A DNA stretch of 64,000 bases from Kitasatospora sp. DSM 101779 (GTDB lineage Bacteria; Actinomycetota; Actinomycetes; Streptomycetales; Streptomycetaceae). Shown here piece by piece: positions 20,201 through 29,314 of this stretch. The DNA lies in the NCBI RefSeq assembly GCF_025655475.1, contig NZ_JAHTIK010000001.1:124001-188000 (forward strand), read 5' to 3'. Every line of letters begins with the position of its first letter. The stretch's first letter is position 1. The notes below the pieces were generated by a model. It saw nothing but the letters and a program-made list of their open reading frames with translations, had not been told where the DNA came from and ran no database searches. Both the position numbers and the translations under genes were made by a program.

Positions 20201-20379
20201 CCGCGCACCGACAACGGGCCGCACCGGCGCGGGGTTCGGGCTCGGCCCGAGGCTCGCGCGTGGGCGACGCCGCCGTTCTTGCTCGGCCGGCCAGGTCGAA
20301 TTGCGGTCGTCTTCGGCGGGGCGACCCGTGGCGGCGGGGTGCCGGTTCGTACGGTGGCATTGCGCCAAACAGCGGACAC

Positions 20380-20640
20380 GTGATCGAATTTTCGTCCGGG
20401 CTGCTGGCGAAGGAGGCCGCCCTGCGGGCGGCGCGCGCGGCCGTCTCCGAGTACCTGCCCACCCTGCCCACCGGCGTGGTGGAGGTGACGGACGAGCGGC
20501 GCGCCGAGTCGGCGCGGCTATGCGAGGCCGAGCGGCAGGCCGCCCACGCCCTGGGCACCGACGACTACCGGGCCACCCTGGAGGGACCGGCCCGGATCGA
20601 CCATCGCGCCGCCCTCACCCACACCGCGCCGCCCGGGTAG
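20380..20640 (+). CDS. Hypothetical protein, possibly truncated
   Basis: An 86-aa frame from a GTG at 20380 (IEFSSGLLAKEAALRAARAA, TGVVEVTDERRAESARLC). Third positions are almost all G or C, which supports coding on this strand. The last 120 bases overlap the tail of the opposite-strand DUF5994 gene. No known family is recognised and no clear ribosome site precedes it. Confidence 0.45.
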   Translation: MIEFSSGLLAKEAALRAARAAVSEYLPTLPTGVVEVTDERRAESARLCEAERQAAHALGTDDYRATLEGPARIDHRAALTHTAPPG

Positions 20641-21126
20641 CCTCCACGCTTGGGGCCGTGGGAACCCCGCTTCGGCATGGTCGGCCGCTTCCGCGGCGAT
20701 CAGGGCGCCAGCCGTCCGGGTGCTACCCGGGTCGGCAGCCAGGGACATCAGCCGGGCGGCCCGGGCGCGGTCCGTCGACGGCGGGACGACCAGCAGGTTC
20801 AGCCGACGCGGTGCGTACGAGCACACCATGATCATGTGCTCGTCCTGTTCGACGGTGAACCAACCCGCGTGAACGACGTGCCCCGCGACCGGGATCCGCC
20901 GCGGAACGACCGGCCACTGCGCCGGGTTCACGGTGATCCGTGTGATGCGGCCCCACCGCTGGTCGAGTTCGGCTGCCAGGGAGGGGAGTTCGAGGAGAAG
21001 ATCACGCGACCGGGGCCACCAGGCACCGTCCAACCGGCCGGCGCGCACGCCGTCAGGGGCGAGGGACAGGCGCAGCGTGGACTCCAGGGCCACGGGCGTT
21101 GTCGAACGATCGAAGGTCGCGGTCAT
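20518..21126 (-). CDS. DUF5994 family protein
   Basis: A 202-aa protein with the DUF5994 core seen in streptomycetes: GRLDGAWWPRSRDLLLELPSLAAELDQRWGRITRITVNP, then VVHAGWFTVEQDEHMIMVCSY and LNLLVVPPSTD. The function of the family is unknown. The start at 21126 follows a GGAGACAGG site at some distance. The last 40 residues or so after about residue 150 are Gly/Pro-rich, overlap an opposite ORF and do not look conserved, so the original stop may have been lost. Confidence 0.75.
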   Translation of the reverse strand: MTATFDRSTTPVALESTLRLSLAPDGVRAGRLDGAWWPRSRDLLLELPSLAAELDQRWGRITRITVNPAQWPVVPRRIPVAGHVVHAGWFTVEQDEHMIMVCSYAPRRLNLLVVPPSTDRARAARLMSLAADPGSTRTAGALIAAEAADHAEAGFPRPQAWRLPGRRGVGEGGAMVDPGRSLQGGPVVVGAQGVGGLPLGLA

Positions 21127-21483
21127 GATGAAGGACCTGTCTCCGGATCCGGCGGGATTCGGCGTAGCCGTTCGCCGGAGACGACGCCAGAATCCAGTGC
21201 TGGCATGCGAAATGCCTTCGGTGATGCCCAGGGTACTCTCTGCCGATCCCGAACCCACCATGGTCGGCGACCCGACATGCGGCCCGACCGGCCTGCGAGG
21301 TCGGGATCGATCCTGCCGGTGGGGGGCGGGCTCCGGGTGAGGCTTCAGGGCCCTGGTGTCGGCGCAGGCCGCGCCGAGTCAGCGCACGACACCCCGGCAT
21401 CGCCAGCCGCAACCATCCTCAAAGCCGTACGCGACCGCGAAGAACGCGGCCGGACCCTGGTCGGCTGCGCCGAACAGGCCGCC

Positions 21484-21852
21484 TCACCGCGCGGTGGGCT
21501 CCTCACCACTGTTCCGATGGCGGCTCCCGTCTGCCTGTCCGTCAGGCGGCCCCGGGACGCCGAGCATGGCGGAGGCCTGCTGGAGCGGGTCGAGGACGCG
21601 GGTGGGCGCGGCGGTCCGGGGAAGGCCGCGGCAGGTGAAGCCGAGCTGGGCCATGGCCCGCAGGACCTCACCGGCGCTGAAATCGCGGCGGTCCTGACGG
21701 GTGATGACCTGGCCGATCTGCTTGACGGGGTAGGCGCGGCGGCCGATGATCACCGACTCGCCGGTGACCTGCTCAGGCTTGATGCTCTTCATCGATTCCA
21801 GGACGCCGCTCTTGGTGAGGTCGAACGGGAAGCGGGCGATGACGCAGCGCAT
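21484..21852 (-). CDS. SCO5918-family protein
   Basis: A 122-aa protein beginning MRCVIARFPFDLTKSGVLES, with ESVIIGRRAYPVKQIGQVITRQDRRDFSAGEVLRAM. I recognise it as the family named after S. coelicolor SCO5918; its function is unknown. It sits in the same order as that species' region: this gene, CBS protein, DEAD-box helicase, cold-shock protein, all on one strand. That conserved set hints at a role in RNA handling or cold adaptation. Confidence 0.85.
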   Translation of the reverse strand: MRCVIARFPFDLTKSGVLESMKSIKPEQVTGESVIIGRRAYPVKQIGQVITRQDRRDFSAGEVLRAMAQLGFTCRGLPRTAAPTRVLDPLQQASAMLGVPGPPDGQADGSRHRNSGEEPTAR

Positions 21853-21898
21853 GGTGCCTCACAGAGAAGAAGGGGATGGTCTGCCGCGATGAGGCGGT

Positions 21899-22303
21899 TC
21901 AGCGGGTAAGGGCGGGGACACCCTCAGCGCTGCCCTGGATGTCGCGGCCGGGCCGAGCAGCGGCCCGGCGGTAGTGCAGGGCGTGCGCGGCTTCGGCCTT
22001 CGGTGCCACGGGCGACGTGAACGGCCCGGGCTGGCCGAAGATGTCGCGCAGCTGGACCCGGTCCGTGTAGGCGGGGCTGTCACGGACGGCGGCGAGCTGG
22101 GCCTGAGTGACAAGTCCGGTGCACAGGCCGTCGTCGTCGCAGACGAGCAGGTGGCCGACCCGGGCGCCTGCCAGAACGGACAGGGCCACCTCGACGGTCA
22201 TGTCGTCACAGACCTGCGGTCCGTCCGGGTCCACGGCGTCGGTCGCCGTCCTGTGCGCGGGAGCGGCAACCGCGGGGCGGGGTTGCACCTGGACCAGCGT
22301 CAA
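21899..22303 (-). CDS. CBS-domain protein
   Basis: A 134-aa protein with one CBS-like region (DDMTVEVALSVLAGARVGHLLVCDDDGLCTGLVTQAQLAAVRD), which in other proteins binds adenylate nucleotides. A TTG at 22303 is chosen as start because GGAGG lies six bases upstream and no better start is in range. It sits between the helicase and the SCO5918-like gene, with 46 bp on either side, so the three probably form an operon. Confidence 0.75.
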   Translation of the reverse strand: MTLVQVQPRPAVAAPAHRTATDAVDPDGPQVCDDMTVEVALSVLAGARVGHLLVCDDDGLCTGLVTQAQLAAVRDSPAYTDRVQLRDIFGQPGPFTSPVAPKAEAAHALHYRRAAARPGRDIQGSAEGVPALTR

Positions 22304-22349
22304 AACGTACCTCCTGCTGAGATGGGTCAGTGTCCTGATCACGTGCTGC

Positions 22350-23852
22350 TCAGGCCGCCGCGTCGAAGGCGGACCGCCGCACGCCCCGGCGCCGGGCGGC
22401 CGAGGCCGGACTGCGCCGAGCACGGGGGGCCGCGCTGCGCTTGCGCCGCTCGACCGTCGGCGCGGTGACGGGGACGGTGACGGGCACGCCGGTGGGGACG
22501 CGGGCCCCGGTGATGCGGGCCAGGTCCTCGTCGCCGGCGCTGACCCTGGTCGTGACGGGGGTGATGGCGGCGGTGGCCATCATGCGGGCCATTTCGCGGC
22601 GCTGGCCGGGCAGGACAAGCGTGACGACGGTGCCGGACTGTCCGGCCCGGGCGGTGCGGCCGCCGCGGTGGAGGTAGTCCTTGTGGTCGTTCGGCGGGTC
22701 GAGGTTGACGACCAGGTCGAGGCCGTCGACGTGGATGCCGCGGGCGGCGACGTTGGTCGCGATCAGCGCGGTCACCTGGCCGGTGCGGAACTGCTCCAGG
22801 GTCCGGGTGCGCTGGGGCTGGGACTTGCCGCCGTGCAGAGCTGCGGCCCTCACTCCGTTGGCGAGCAGGTCCTGCACCAGGCGGTCGGCGCCGTGCTTGG
22901 TGGCGATGAACATGATGACTCCCCCGTCGCGGGAGGCGATGTGGGCGATCGTGGCGTTCTTGTCGGAGTTCTGCACGTGCAGCACGTGATGCTCCATGGT
23001 GCTGACCGCCCCCGCGGACGGGTCCACCGAATGGGTGACCGGGTCGTCGAGGAAGCGCCGCACCAGGCGGTCGACGTTGCGGTCCAGGGTGGCGGAGAAC
23101 AGCATCGTCTGGCCACCCGGGGCGACCTGCTCCAGCAGCTCGGTGACCTGGGGCAGAAAACCCATGTCGGCCATCTGGTCGGCCTCGTCGAGCACCGTGA
23201 TGCCGACGCCGTCCAGCTGGCAGTCCCCGCGCTGGATCAGGTCCTTGAGCCGGCCGGGGGTGGCCACCACGACCTCCGCCCCGCGGTTCAGCGCCTGCGC
23301 CTGACGACCGATCGACATCCCGCCGACCACGGTCGCCAGTCGCAGCCGCACCGCGTGGGCGAACGGGGTGAGAGCGTCGCTGACCTGCTGGGCGAGTTCA
23401 CGGGTGGGCACCAGAACGAGGGCCAGCGGCCGGCGCGGCTCGGCCTTCCGACCGACGGTGCGGGCCAGCACGGCGAGGCCGAACGCAAGGGTCTTGCCGG
23501 AGCCGGTGCGACCCCGGCCCAGAACGTCGCGTCCGGCCAGCGAGTTCGGCAGTGTCGCCGCCTGGATCGGGAACGGCGCGGTGACGCCCTGACGAGTCAG
23601 CGTCTCGAGGAGCACTTTCGGCATGTCGAGTTCCTCGAAGGACTCGACGGCGGGCAGCGGCGGCGTGATGCTGACCGGCATCGCGAACTCGCCCTGCGAG
23701 GAGAAGTTGTGACGGGACGTACGTCCGCCGGCGGGCCGGTCGCCGTAGAAGGAGCTGCCGCCGGAGCGGGATCCGTAGGCGCCACCGGAGCGTGAGGAGG
23801 CCGAGGAGCGGGAGTTGGCGTTCTGGTACGAGGAGCGGCTGGAACGGTTCAT
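22350..23852 (-). CDS. DEAD-box RNA helicase
   Basis: ATP-dependent RNA helicase, 500 aa. An N-terminal Ser/Arg/Gly-rich tail (residues 1-55) precedes the Q-motif region. Walker A GRGRTGSGKT is at 112-121, PTRELAQQV near 149, DEAD at 222-225, SAT at 253-255, and motif VI HRGGRTARAG at 395-404. A basic C-terminal tail follows. It resembles the RhlE/CsdA-type helicases that unwind structured RNA at low temperature. The cold-shock gene lies upstream on the same strand with its own terminator between. Confidence 0.96.
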   Translation of the reverse strand: MNRSSRSSYQNANSRSSASSRSGGAYGSRSGGSSFYGDRPAGGRTSRHNFSSQGEFAMPVSITPPLPAVESFEELDMPKVLLETLTRQGVTAPFPIQAATLPNSLAGRDVLGRGRTGSGKTLAFGLAVLARTVGRKAEPRRPLALVLVPTRELAQQVSDALTPFAHAVRLRLATVVGGMSIGRQAQALNRGAEVVVATPGRLKDLIQRGDCQLDGVGITVLDEADQMADMGFLPQVTELLEQVAPGGQTMLFSATLDRNVDRLVRRFLDDPVTHSVDPSAGAVSTMEHHVLHVQNSDKNATIAHIASRDGGVIMFIATKHGADRLVQDLLANGVRAAALHGGKSQPQRTRTLEQFRTGQVTALIATNVAARGIHVDGLDLVVNLDPPNDHKDYLHRGGRTARAGQSGTVVTLVLPGQRREMARMMATAAITPVTTRVSAGDEDLARITGARVPTGVPVTVPVTAPTVERRKRSAAPRARRSPASAARRRGVRRSAFDAAA

Positions 23853-24143
23853 ACGAAACCTTCCTGGGGCGGCACGTCGCGACGGGCTCCGCAGCGCAAG
23901 GCGCCGGCAGGAGGTCGCGGGGAACGGGCCGAAAGTGTGAAGAGCGGGGCGTGGACGGTGAAACCGTGCGGCACGTCACCTCAGGTCGACGCTCGCCGGC
24001 AGTGCAGGAGCGAAGATCCTCGAACCGTGAATGTCACGGCAGGGCGCCGATCCGGACGCGGCGCTGTACGCCTCACGTGGGGATGGCCGCCGGTGGCGGA
24101 GCCAGGGGCCTGAACGGCCGGGAAATGCGTCGTGGCGCAATGC

Positions 24144-24188
24144 CGAGGGGCCCGCACCGGGAAATTTGTACGCGGTGCGGGCCCCTCG
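24144..24188 (-). terminator. Terminator of the cold-shock gene
   Basis: Perfect 15-bp stem (CGAGGGGCCCGCACC with its complement) and a 15-nt AT-rich loop, 28 bases after the cold-shock protein stop. It separates that gene from the helicase transcript. Confidence 0.8.
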
Positions 24189-24216
24189 CTGCTAGGCGGG
24201 TGCCGTGGCAGAAAAA

Positions 24217-24420
24217 CTACAGCGGACGAATGTTCTCCGCCTGCGGGCCCTTCTGGCCCTGCGTGACGTCGAACTCGACCTTCTGGCCCTCGAGCAGCTC
24301 ACGGAAGCCGTTGGCGTTGATGTTCGAGTAGTGGGCGAACACGTCAGGACCGCCACCCTCCTGCTCGATAAAGCCGAAGCCCTTTTCCGCATTGAACCAC
24401 TTCACAGTGCCATTAGCCAT
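24217..24420 (-). CDS. Cold-shock protein (CspA family)
   Basis: A 67-aa single-domain cold-shock protein. RNP1 (KGFGFI) is at about 14-19 and RNP2 (VFAHYS) at about 28-33; these bind single-stranded RNA and DNA. The start is set by AAGGAG seven bases before ATG 24420, with a T-rich spacer. The leader upstream is lower in GC than its surroundings and could fold, as in other csp transcripts. Confidence 0.97.
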   Translation of the reverse strand: MANGTVKWFNAEKGFGFIEQEGGGPDVFAHYSNINANGFRELLEGQKVEFDVTQGQKGPQAENIRPL

Positions 24421-25680
24421 AAAAAAATCTCCTTCAAGGGGCTGTCCGAAGCCCGCACGGCGCGCGCTTCGAGTCGCCGCGATGAGCACCCACCCGGGGA
24501 AGAGCCGGGAAACAAAAATGCGCCTGCGATACATCAGCAGGCGCACACAAAGTTCATGGGAACCACTACTGCAACTAGGACGAGTCTAGCAGGGCGCGGC
24601 CGATCGCAGTGGATATTTCGCCCCCGGCCCGCCGGCGCCCCCCTCGGAGCCGTCACCACCGAATCACCACGGGCATCAACACACCTTGCGAGCATGCTTG
24701 TTGACGGCGCGGCCACGCGCCCGTATGCGCGGCGGCCACGTGGAAGCGCAACTCGGACGGACCTGCGGCGGGTACCGGATGAACTCCCGCCACGGCGGCC
24801 CGGTCACCGGCCGGCCACCCTGTCACCCCTCAGCAGCGGGCCGGTGTCCTGGTCGAGCTCACCGACCGCGTCGAGCACGGGGCCGTCGGCTCCGGGCCGG
24901 AGGCGGACGTCGAGCAGGGACGGGTGGACGAGCAGCGGCGGGTGGAACTGCGCGGGACGGCCACCTGGACTCCTTGCGGCCCGGCCTCGGCGGCCCGGGG
25001 GGGGCGCCCGCGAAGCGGGAGACTGACCCCGACGGCCCGCGAACGCGGGTGCGGCCCCAGCCGGAGCGGGCGGAGAACCCGACGGCCACGCGTCCGCACA
25101 GCCGGACCGCAGCCAGGCCCCCGGCGACCGCGGGCGGGCAGGAATGGTCAGGGGCTCGTCAGGCATGGGCTGTTGCAGGTGATGTCGGCAACGGATGAAA
25201 CAAGGGCCACGCACGGCGTGTCGGGCCCGCAAGGACCGGCGATCCGAATGAAGAACGCCCCTCTCCGGAGCTGACGGGCTGCCTGGCTGAGGGGGCTTCT
25301 GTCCCCCGGGCACGTCCGGTCGCGGGGTCAGCATCGGCTGGGCGCTGCCTGCGCTGTGAGCGTGGGCGCGGTCCGGTCAACGAAACGATGGCCGGGCCCG
25401 GGCCCACGCCGCAGGGCACGCGTCATGACCCGCGCAGAACGGTTGTGGACGAATACCACCTGCGTGAACTCCGAAAACTGCGAGTCGTCGTGGCGGCGCC
25501 GGGGCGGCCTTCGCCGGTCCGTCCGGGGACCGGACCGGCGCGATGCTGCACCACTGGACTGCTCCGGCTCGCGCTCGGGGGCGGCAGGGCCGGCTTGGTC
25601 TCCGTTCCCGGGGCGGCCTGCGGTGAACGGCATGCGCTCACCGCGGACCGGTCCTGGCGGCCGAGGCGGCGGGTGGGCGG
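24421..25680. other. Long gap with a possible coding remnant
   Basis: Bases 24421-24600 are the probable leader and promoter region of the cold-shock gene. Bases about 24826-25025 on the plus strand hold a stretch with G/C third positions reading VLVELTDRVEHGAVGSGPEA and RVELRGTATWTPCG. It has no start with a ribosome site and no family I know, so it looks like a gene remnant. The rest to 25680 shows no convincing gene. Confidence 0.4.
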
Positions 25681-26049
25681 TCAGGTGTCGGCGGTGGGTT
25701 CCTGGCCGTGCGGGGAGCGGCGGAGCTGTTCGTTGATGCGCAGGGCTTCGTCGAGCTGGTCTTCGAGGATGACGATGCGGCAGGCCGCCTCGATCGGGGT
25801 GCCCTGGTCGACGAGGTCGCGGGCGCGCATGGCGATGCGCAGCTGGTAGCGGGAGTAGCGGCGGTGTCCGCCGTCGGAGCGCAGTGGGGTGATGAGTCCG
25901 TGCTCGCCGAGGGCACGTAGGAAACCGGGTGTGGTGCCGGTCATCTCTGCGGCGCGTCCCATGGTGTAGGCGGGGTAGTCGTCGTCGTCGAGCCGGTTCG
26001 GGCGGTCGGGGGTGGCGGGGGTGTGCGGTCGGATGGTTGCCGTGGTCAC
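25681..26049 (-). CDS. MerR-like helix-turn-helix regulator
   Basis: A 122-aa DNA-binding protein with one MerR-type winged helix (YTMGRAAEMTGTTPGFLRAL, GLITPLRSDGGHRRYSRYQL) and a short helical tail (EAACRIVILEDQLDEALRINEQ) instead of an effector domain. The GTG at 26049 follows AGAGG. A perfect hairpin lies 36 bp upstream and a pair of 17-bp direct repeats about 285 bp upstream. The small size and single wing recall BldC-like proteins that bind direct repeats, but the target is unknown. Confidence 0.85.
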   Translation of the reverse strand: MTTATIRPHTPATPDRPNRLDDDDYPAYTMGRAAEMTGTTPGFLRALGEHGLITPLRSDGGHRRYSRYQLRIAMRARDLVDQGTPIEAACRIVILEDQLDEALRINEQLRRSPHGQEPTADT

Positions 26050-26085
26050 TGCACCTCTTCGTGTCGGGGCGGGGGGACGCGTCGA

Positions 26086-26118
26086 GGGGCCCCGGGAGTG
26101 TCGCACTCCCGGGGCCCC
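26086..26118. repeat. Perfect 15-bp inverted repeat upstream of the MerR-like gene
   Basis: GGGGCCCCGGGAGTG and its exact complement separated by TCG. It could be a terminator for a transcript coming from upstream, an attenuator in the regulator's leader, or an operator. Confidence 0.7.
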
Positions 26119-26333
26119 GAAGGGTTCTACACCATCTTCCGGCCTTGGGGCCGGTTTCTTCGTGTTCGCACGGCCCCGGGGGTTGGGGTGTGCGGGGATC
26201 GCGTATGCGTGACCGGAAACCACCGTCCTTGCGTTGGGGTCTGCGGTGTCCGCCCGGGCCGGTGTTCACGGGCCGGGCGATCCTGATGGCGCTTGTGCCC
26301 TCCGTTCATCCTCTGTGCCGAACTGTCACTTTT

Positions 26334-26380
26334 CGTACTACTGGTACTGCACTCACTGAACTGCGTACTACGGGTACTGC
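26334..26380. repeat. Two 17-bp direct repeats, 30 bp apart
   Basis: CGTACTACTGGTACTGC (26334-26350) and CGTACTACGGGTACTGC (26364-26380) differ at one base. The 30-bp period puts both on the same helix face. They lie in a relatively AT-rich intergenic stretch between the MerR-like gene and the next plus-strand gene. Confidence 0.75.
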
Positions 26381-26704
26381 TGGTGGCCCCTGATACCTGC
26401 GGGCCGCCCGGTCCGGCAGTCAGTCCCGTCGCCGTCCTGCACCTGCCTGGCTTCGGAAGAGTCCACTGCCGGACCGAACCGCGAACTTCTGTCCAACAAC
26501 CCGGCCAGTTCATGTCTGGCCGGCATCGCCGACTGCTGTGTACGAGAGAAACGCTAGACCCGCCCGCGGGCAATGTCTACTCCGGCGCGCATAGATTTTG
26601 CGCCGCCCGCGGGTGAGCTAACCTTCCGCTGCGCGGCGGCGGCAACCCCCTGAGTCGCCGCCTCGCGCCCGAAGGAACGAGCGACACCGTGCAGGGAGGC
26701 GGCA

Positions 26705-26929
26705 GTGGAGAACCCGGCGCCCACGGCACCGGAGAGGACCCGGGGCGGACAGGCGGCCCTGGTCGAAGCGATCACCGAGGCCGTGCGCGACGGCGACGAC
26801 CGAACCGTCCGGCGGCTGCTGGCCCGCTTCGCCGAACTCGCCACCACCGCCGACCTGTACGCCCTGCGCGACGCCCTTGACACGGTCCGCCCGTCCGGTG
26901 ACCGCGGGCAGGGTCCGGCGATTGGCTAG
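26705..26929 (+). CDS. Small hypothetical helical protein
   Basis: A 74-aa protein with GGGAGG five bases before a GTG start and G/C third positions. The centre is helical and charged (ALVEAITEAVRDGDDRTVRRLLARFAELATTADLYALRDALD by position 18-60). No family is recognised and it stands alone. A hairpin-forming, partly AT-rich stretch (26570-26610) upstream may be its promoter region. Confidence 0.6.
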   Translation: MENPAPTAPERTRGGQAALVEAITEAVRDGDDRTVRRLLARFAELATTADLYALRDALDTVRPSGDRGQGPAIG

Positions 26930-27995
26930 GAGCGATGCGCCTCTGGTTTGGTCCGGCCGCGACCGGCGCCGAAAGGGAGCGGCCGGACCGCGGAGGGAGA
27001 CCGGTGGACCCTCCGTGAGCGACGGTACGTCGGGGCCGGGCTACCCCGGCCGTACCTCGTCGTCATCGACGACCTGCCGGTCTTCGGCGAACCCGCCGAG
27101 TCGGTTCGCTGCGCCCGACCGGCCAGAGCGGCTGAGGCGGCTGACGGTCACACGGCACGCCGGTTTCCGATGAGGTATGAAGGCCGCCGCCCCGCGGGTC
27201 GCAGGGCAGCGGCGCCGGCGGGTGCGGGCCGCCGGTCGGAGGCGGCCGATGAGTACGGTCGACCGCCCCGGCGGGTGATGCGGCCCCGGCCCCGGCGCCG
27301 TCGGAGGTGTACGTGCCGGGCGGACGAGACCAGGAGCTCGCCACGCGCCCTGGTCGGGGTTCGCCCGGGTTCAACGACACAGGCCCCCCGAGGGCACGGG
27401 GACAGCGGCACGGCCGGCCGGCACTCACCGGCTCGCAGCGACGCCAACCTCTGGGCATCGCCAGGAGCAGGTGCCAGGGCGGCATGCCTCCGAGACCGCG
27501 CAGCCAAGCAGGCCGGAACCCCTACCAGCCCGAACGCACCGCCAGCCAAGCAGGCATCCGCCCACGTCAACCAGCCTGACATCGAGATCAGCAAGCAGCT
27601 CCCAGAGCCTGCAGCCCCACAGGTCGGACAACCAACTGCCCTTCAGAACGCCAGAGACGGCACAACGTTGACCGTTCAAGATTGAGGCCGCCCGTCCCCC
27701 ACTTCGTATGGTCGGCGGCCGCAGGCGATGGGTGCGCTGGTCCGATCGGGGGCTTCTGCCTGTCGGCAGCAGTCCTCGTCCCAGGTGGCGGCGAACCGGA
27801 AGTGCCCGGTGACGCCGGAAGGCGGTGACCGGGCGGTCTCGGGGCCGAGCCGTTCGCCGATCCAGTCCGACGCACAGGCGGGCGGCTCGCCCCGCGGCCC
27901 GGGAATCGGGCCGCGGCAACGGAGCCGGACAGCGGGCCGCGGGCGGTTCCGGGCAGTGCGGGGGCAGCGGCGTCCCGTGTCCTGGAGCCGCCGTC
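26930..27995. other. Gap of about 1 kb without a convincing gene
   Basis: Open frames exist on both strands but are Arg/Pro/Gly-rich, lack ribosome sites and lack the third-position bias of neighbours. Bases 27470-27680 are noticeably lower in GC. A 7-bp stem (27686-27720) may be a terminator. This looks like decayed or non-coding arm sequence. Confidence 0.45.
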
Positions 27996-28481
27996 CTACC
28001 AGGGGCGGGCCGCACCCGGCGGCCGCGCCGCGGGCGGGCTGGGTGGTGGCGGGAGCGGGGCGAGGTGGGCGTGCACGGTCTTTCCGCTGGCCGGGTCCAG
28101 GGTCACCGAGACGCTGTCGCAGAGGGCCGCAACCAGGATGAGGCCCCGGCCGCCGAGGGCGGCGCCGGGGTCGGCGAGGCGGGGCTGCGGCAGGACGCGG
28201 CTGGTGTCGCTGACGTCGACGTCGAGGCCGGCCGGGCCGTGGGCGAGGTGCAGGCTGCCGGGAGCGTGCGTGTGGCGGACGGTGTTGGTGACGAGTTCGC
28301 TGATCACCAGCAGCGCGTCCTCGCGCAGCGGCCGGGGCAGGTGAGCGCGGGTCAAAAAGGCGCGGGCGCCCGCCCGGGCCTCGGCCACGCACCGGTCGGC
28401 GTCGCCGAAAGCCACGGTCCATTCGAGGACCGACGGCTGTGTGGGGGCGGGGACGGGTGGCGGGAGCAGGGCGGTGTTCAT
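27996..28481 (-). CDS. ATP-binding anti-sigma-type kinase (HATPase)
   Basis: A 161-aa RsbW/SpoIIAB-like histidine-kinase-fold ATPase, a very common streptomycete family thought to control sigma factors or anti-sigma antagonists. The N-box is ISELVTNTVRH at about 61-71; the G-box is GGRGLILVAALCD. The tail is Pro-rich. A GAAGGA site precedes ATG 28481. No partner antagonist gene is adjacent, so its target is unknown. Confidence 0.9.
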   Translation of the reverse strand: MNTALLPPPVPAPTQPSVLEWTVAFGDADRCVAEARAGARAFLTRAHLPRPLREDALLVISELVTNTVRHTHAPGSLHLAHGPAGLDVDVSDTSRVLPQPRLADPGAALGGRGLILVAALCDSVSVTLDPASGKTVHAHLAPLPPPPSPPAARPPGAARPW

Positions 28482-28590
28482 GGAATCGGGTCCTTCAGTT
28501 CACTGGCCCGCGGGCTGTTGAGTACGGGACGGGGCGGGCCCGGCGCCGGGCGGCACCGGGCCCGCCGATGGCACAGACGTGCGGGCGTCG

Positions 28591-28968
28591 TCAGCGGCAG
28601 TACCAGCCGGCCGGGACCCAGACGTTCTCCCAGTGGGTGGGAATCCACTTCCACTCCCAGCCCGCCTTGTGCCAGACCTTGTGCCAGTAGCCGTGGTGCC
28701 AGTGGTGGTGGGAGTCCCACCAGCCCGGGTGCCAGACGTTCTTCCCGTACCCGTGGTGCCAGACCTTCTGCCAGTGCCCGTGGACGAGCTTGTGCTCCCA
28801 GTGCGCCGGGTACCAGCGGCACTCCTTGTCGTGCATGACCGAGGACGTGGCGGACGCGGTGGTGGTGGCCGAGGCGGTGGTGGCCGAGGTGGCCACGGCG
28901 GCGCCGCCGGCGAGGACCACACCGGCCGCGGCGGTCGCCAGCGAGCGCCCGGCGCGTGCGGCAGTCAT
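28591..28968 (-). CDS. Secreted His/Trp-rich protein of unknown function
   Basis: A 125-aa exported protein. Residues 1 to about 34 form a signal peptide and are followed by a Thr/Ser/Ala linker. The mature part (45-125) contains 16 Trp and 16 His in 81 residues, in repeats such as HGHWQKVWHHGY, NVWHPGWW, HHHWHHGYWHKVW and HWENVWVPAGW, with two Cys (50 and 124) near its ends that could pair. This composition suggests metal or haem binding, or a cell-surface role; I know no family. GGAAGGAGG precedes ATG 28968. It is divergent from sigK and has a SigK-like promoter. Confidence 0.88.
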   Translation of the reverse strand: MTAARAGRSLATAAAGVVLAGGAAVATSATTASATTTASATSSVMHDKECRWYPAHWEHKLVHGHWQKVWHHGYGKNVWHPGWWDSHHHWHHGYWHKVWHKAGWEWKWIPTHWENVWVPAGWYCR

Positions 28969-29049
28969 CGTCCTGCACCTCCTTCCTGAGGGTTCGTCAC
29001 CGGGCGCAGAGTGGTCGACGTCCGGATCGGGCGGTGTTCCATGACCTTG

Positions 29050-29076
29050 ATTCGTGCGCGAATGATGCTTGGACGG
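29050..29076 (-). promoter_or_regulatory. SigK-type promoter of the His/Trp-rich gene
   Basis: On the minus strand CCGTCC (29076-29071), 15 nt, ACGAAT (29055-29050). Mycobacterial SigK promoters are described as CCATCC and CCGAAT boxes; the same pattern precedes sigK and the fasciclin gene here. Confidence 0.6.
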
Positions 29077-29143
29077 GCGGGTCGCCCGACTTCTTTCGCT
29101 TGAACGTTCGACACTCGGACGGCCTACATTCGCCGGCCCGGAC

Positions 29144-29170
29144 CCGTCCGGTTCCGACCGGGGAACGAAC
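29144..29170 (+). promoter_or_regulatory. SigK-type promoter of sigK-rskA
   Basis: CCGTCC (29144-29149), 15 nt, ACGAAC (29165-29170), about 140 bp before the sigK start. This implies autoregulation and a long leader, within which a short coupled ORF can be drawn. Confidence 0.6.
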
Positions 29171-29230
29171 CAGAGAAGGAGGGTGCACAGGTCCCTCACT
29201 CCTTCTCCCGGCCACGCGAAAGGCCAGATC

Positions 29231-29314
29231 GTGAAGCACCACCGTCCCCACCAGGCCCGTCGTCGCCCCTGCCCCCGGCCGGGGTCGCAGGCCGCGGCCG
29301 GGTCCACGCCGTGA
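29231..29314 (+). CDS. Possible 27-aa leader ORF of sigK
   Basis: A GTG ORF with GAAAGG seven bases upstream. Its TGA overlaps the sigK GTG start (GTGA), so its translation could feed into sigK, which lacks a good ribosome site of its own. The peptide is Arg/Pro/His-rich and unrecognised. Weakly supported. Confidence 0.25.
   Translation: MKHHRPHQARRRPCPRPGSQAAAGSTP

Noticed and set aside
26948..27685. A 245-codon plus-strand frame in the 27-kb gap
   Set aside because: Arg/Pro/Ala-rich, no ribosome site, no third-position bias matching its neighbours, and no recognisable family.
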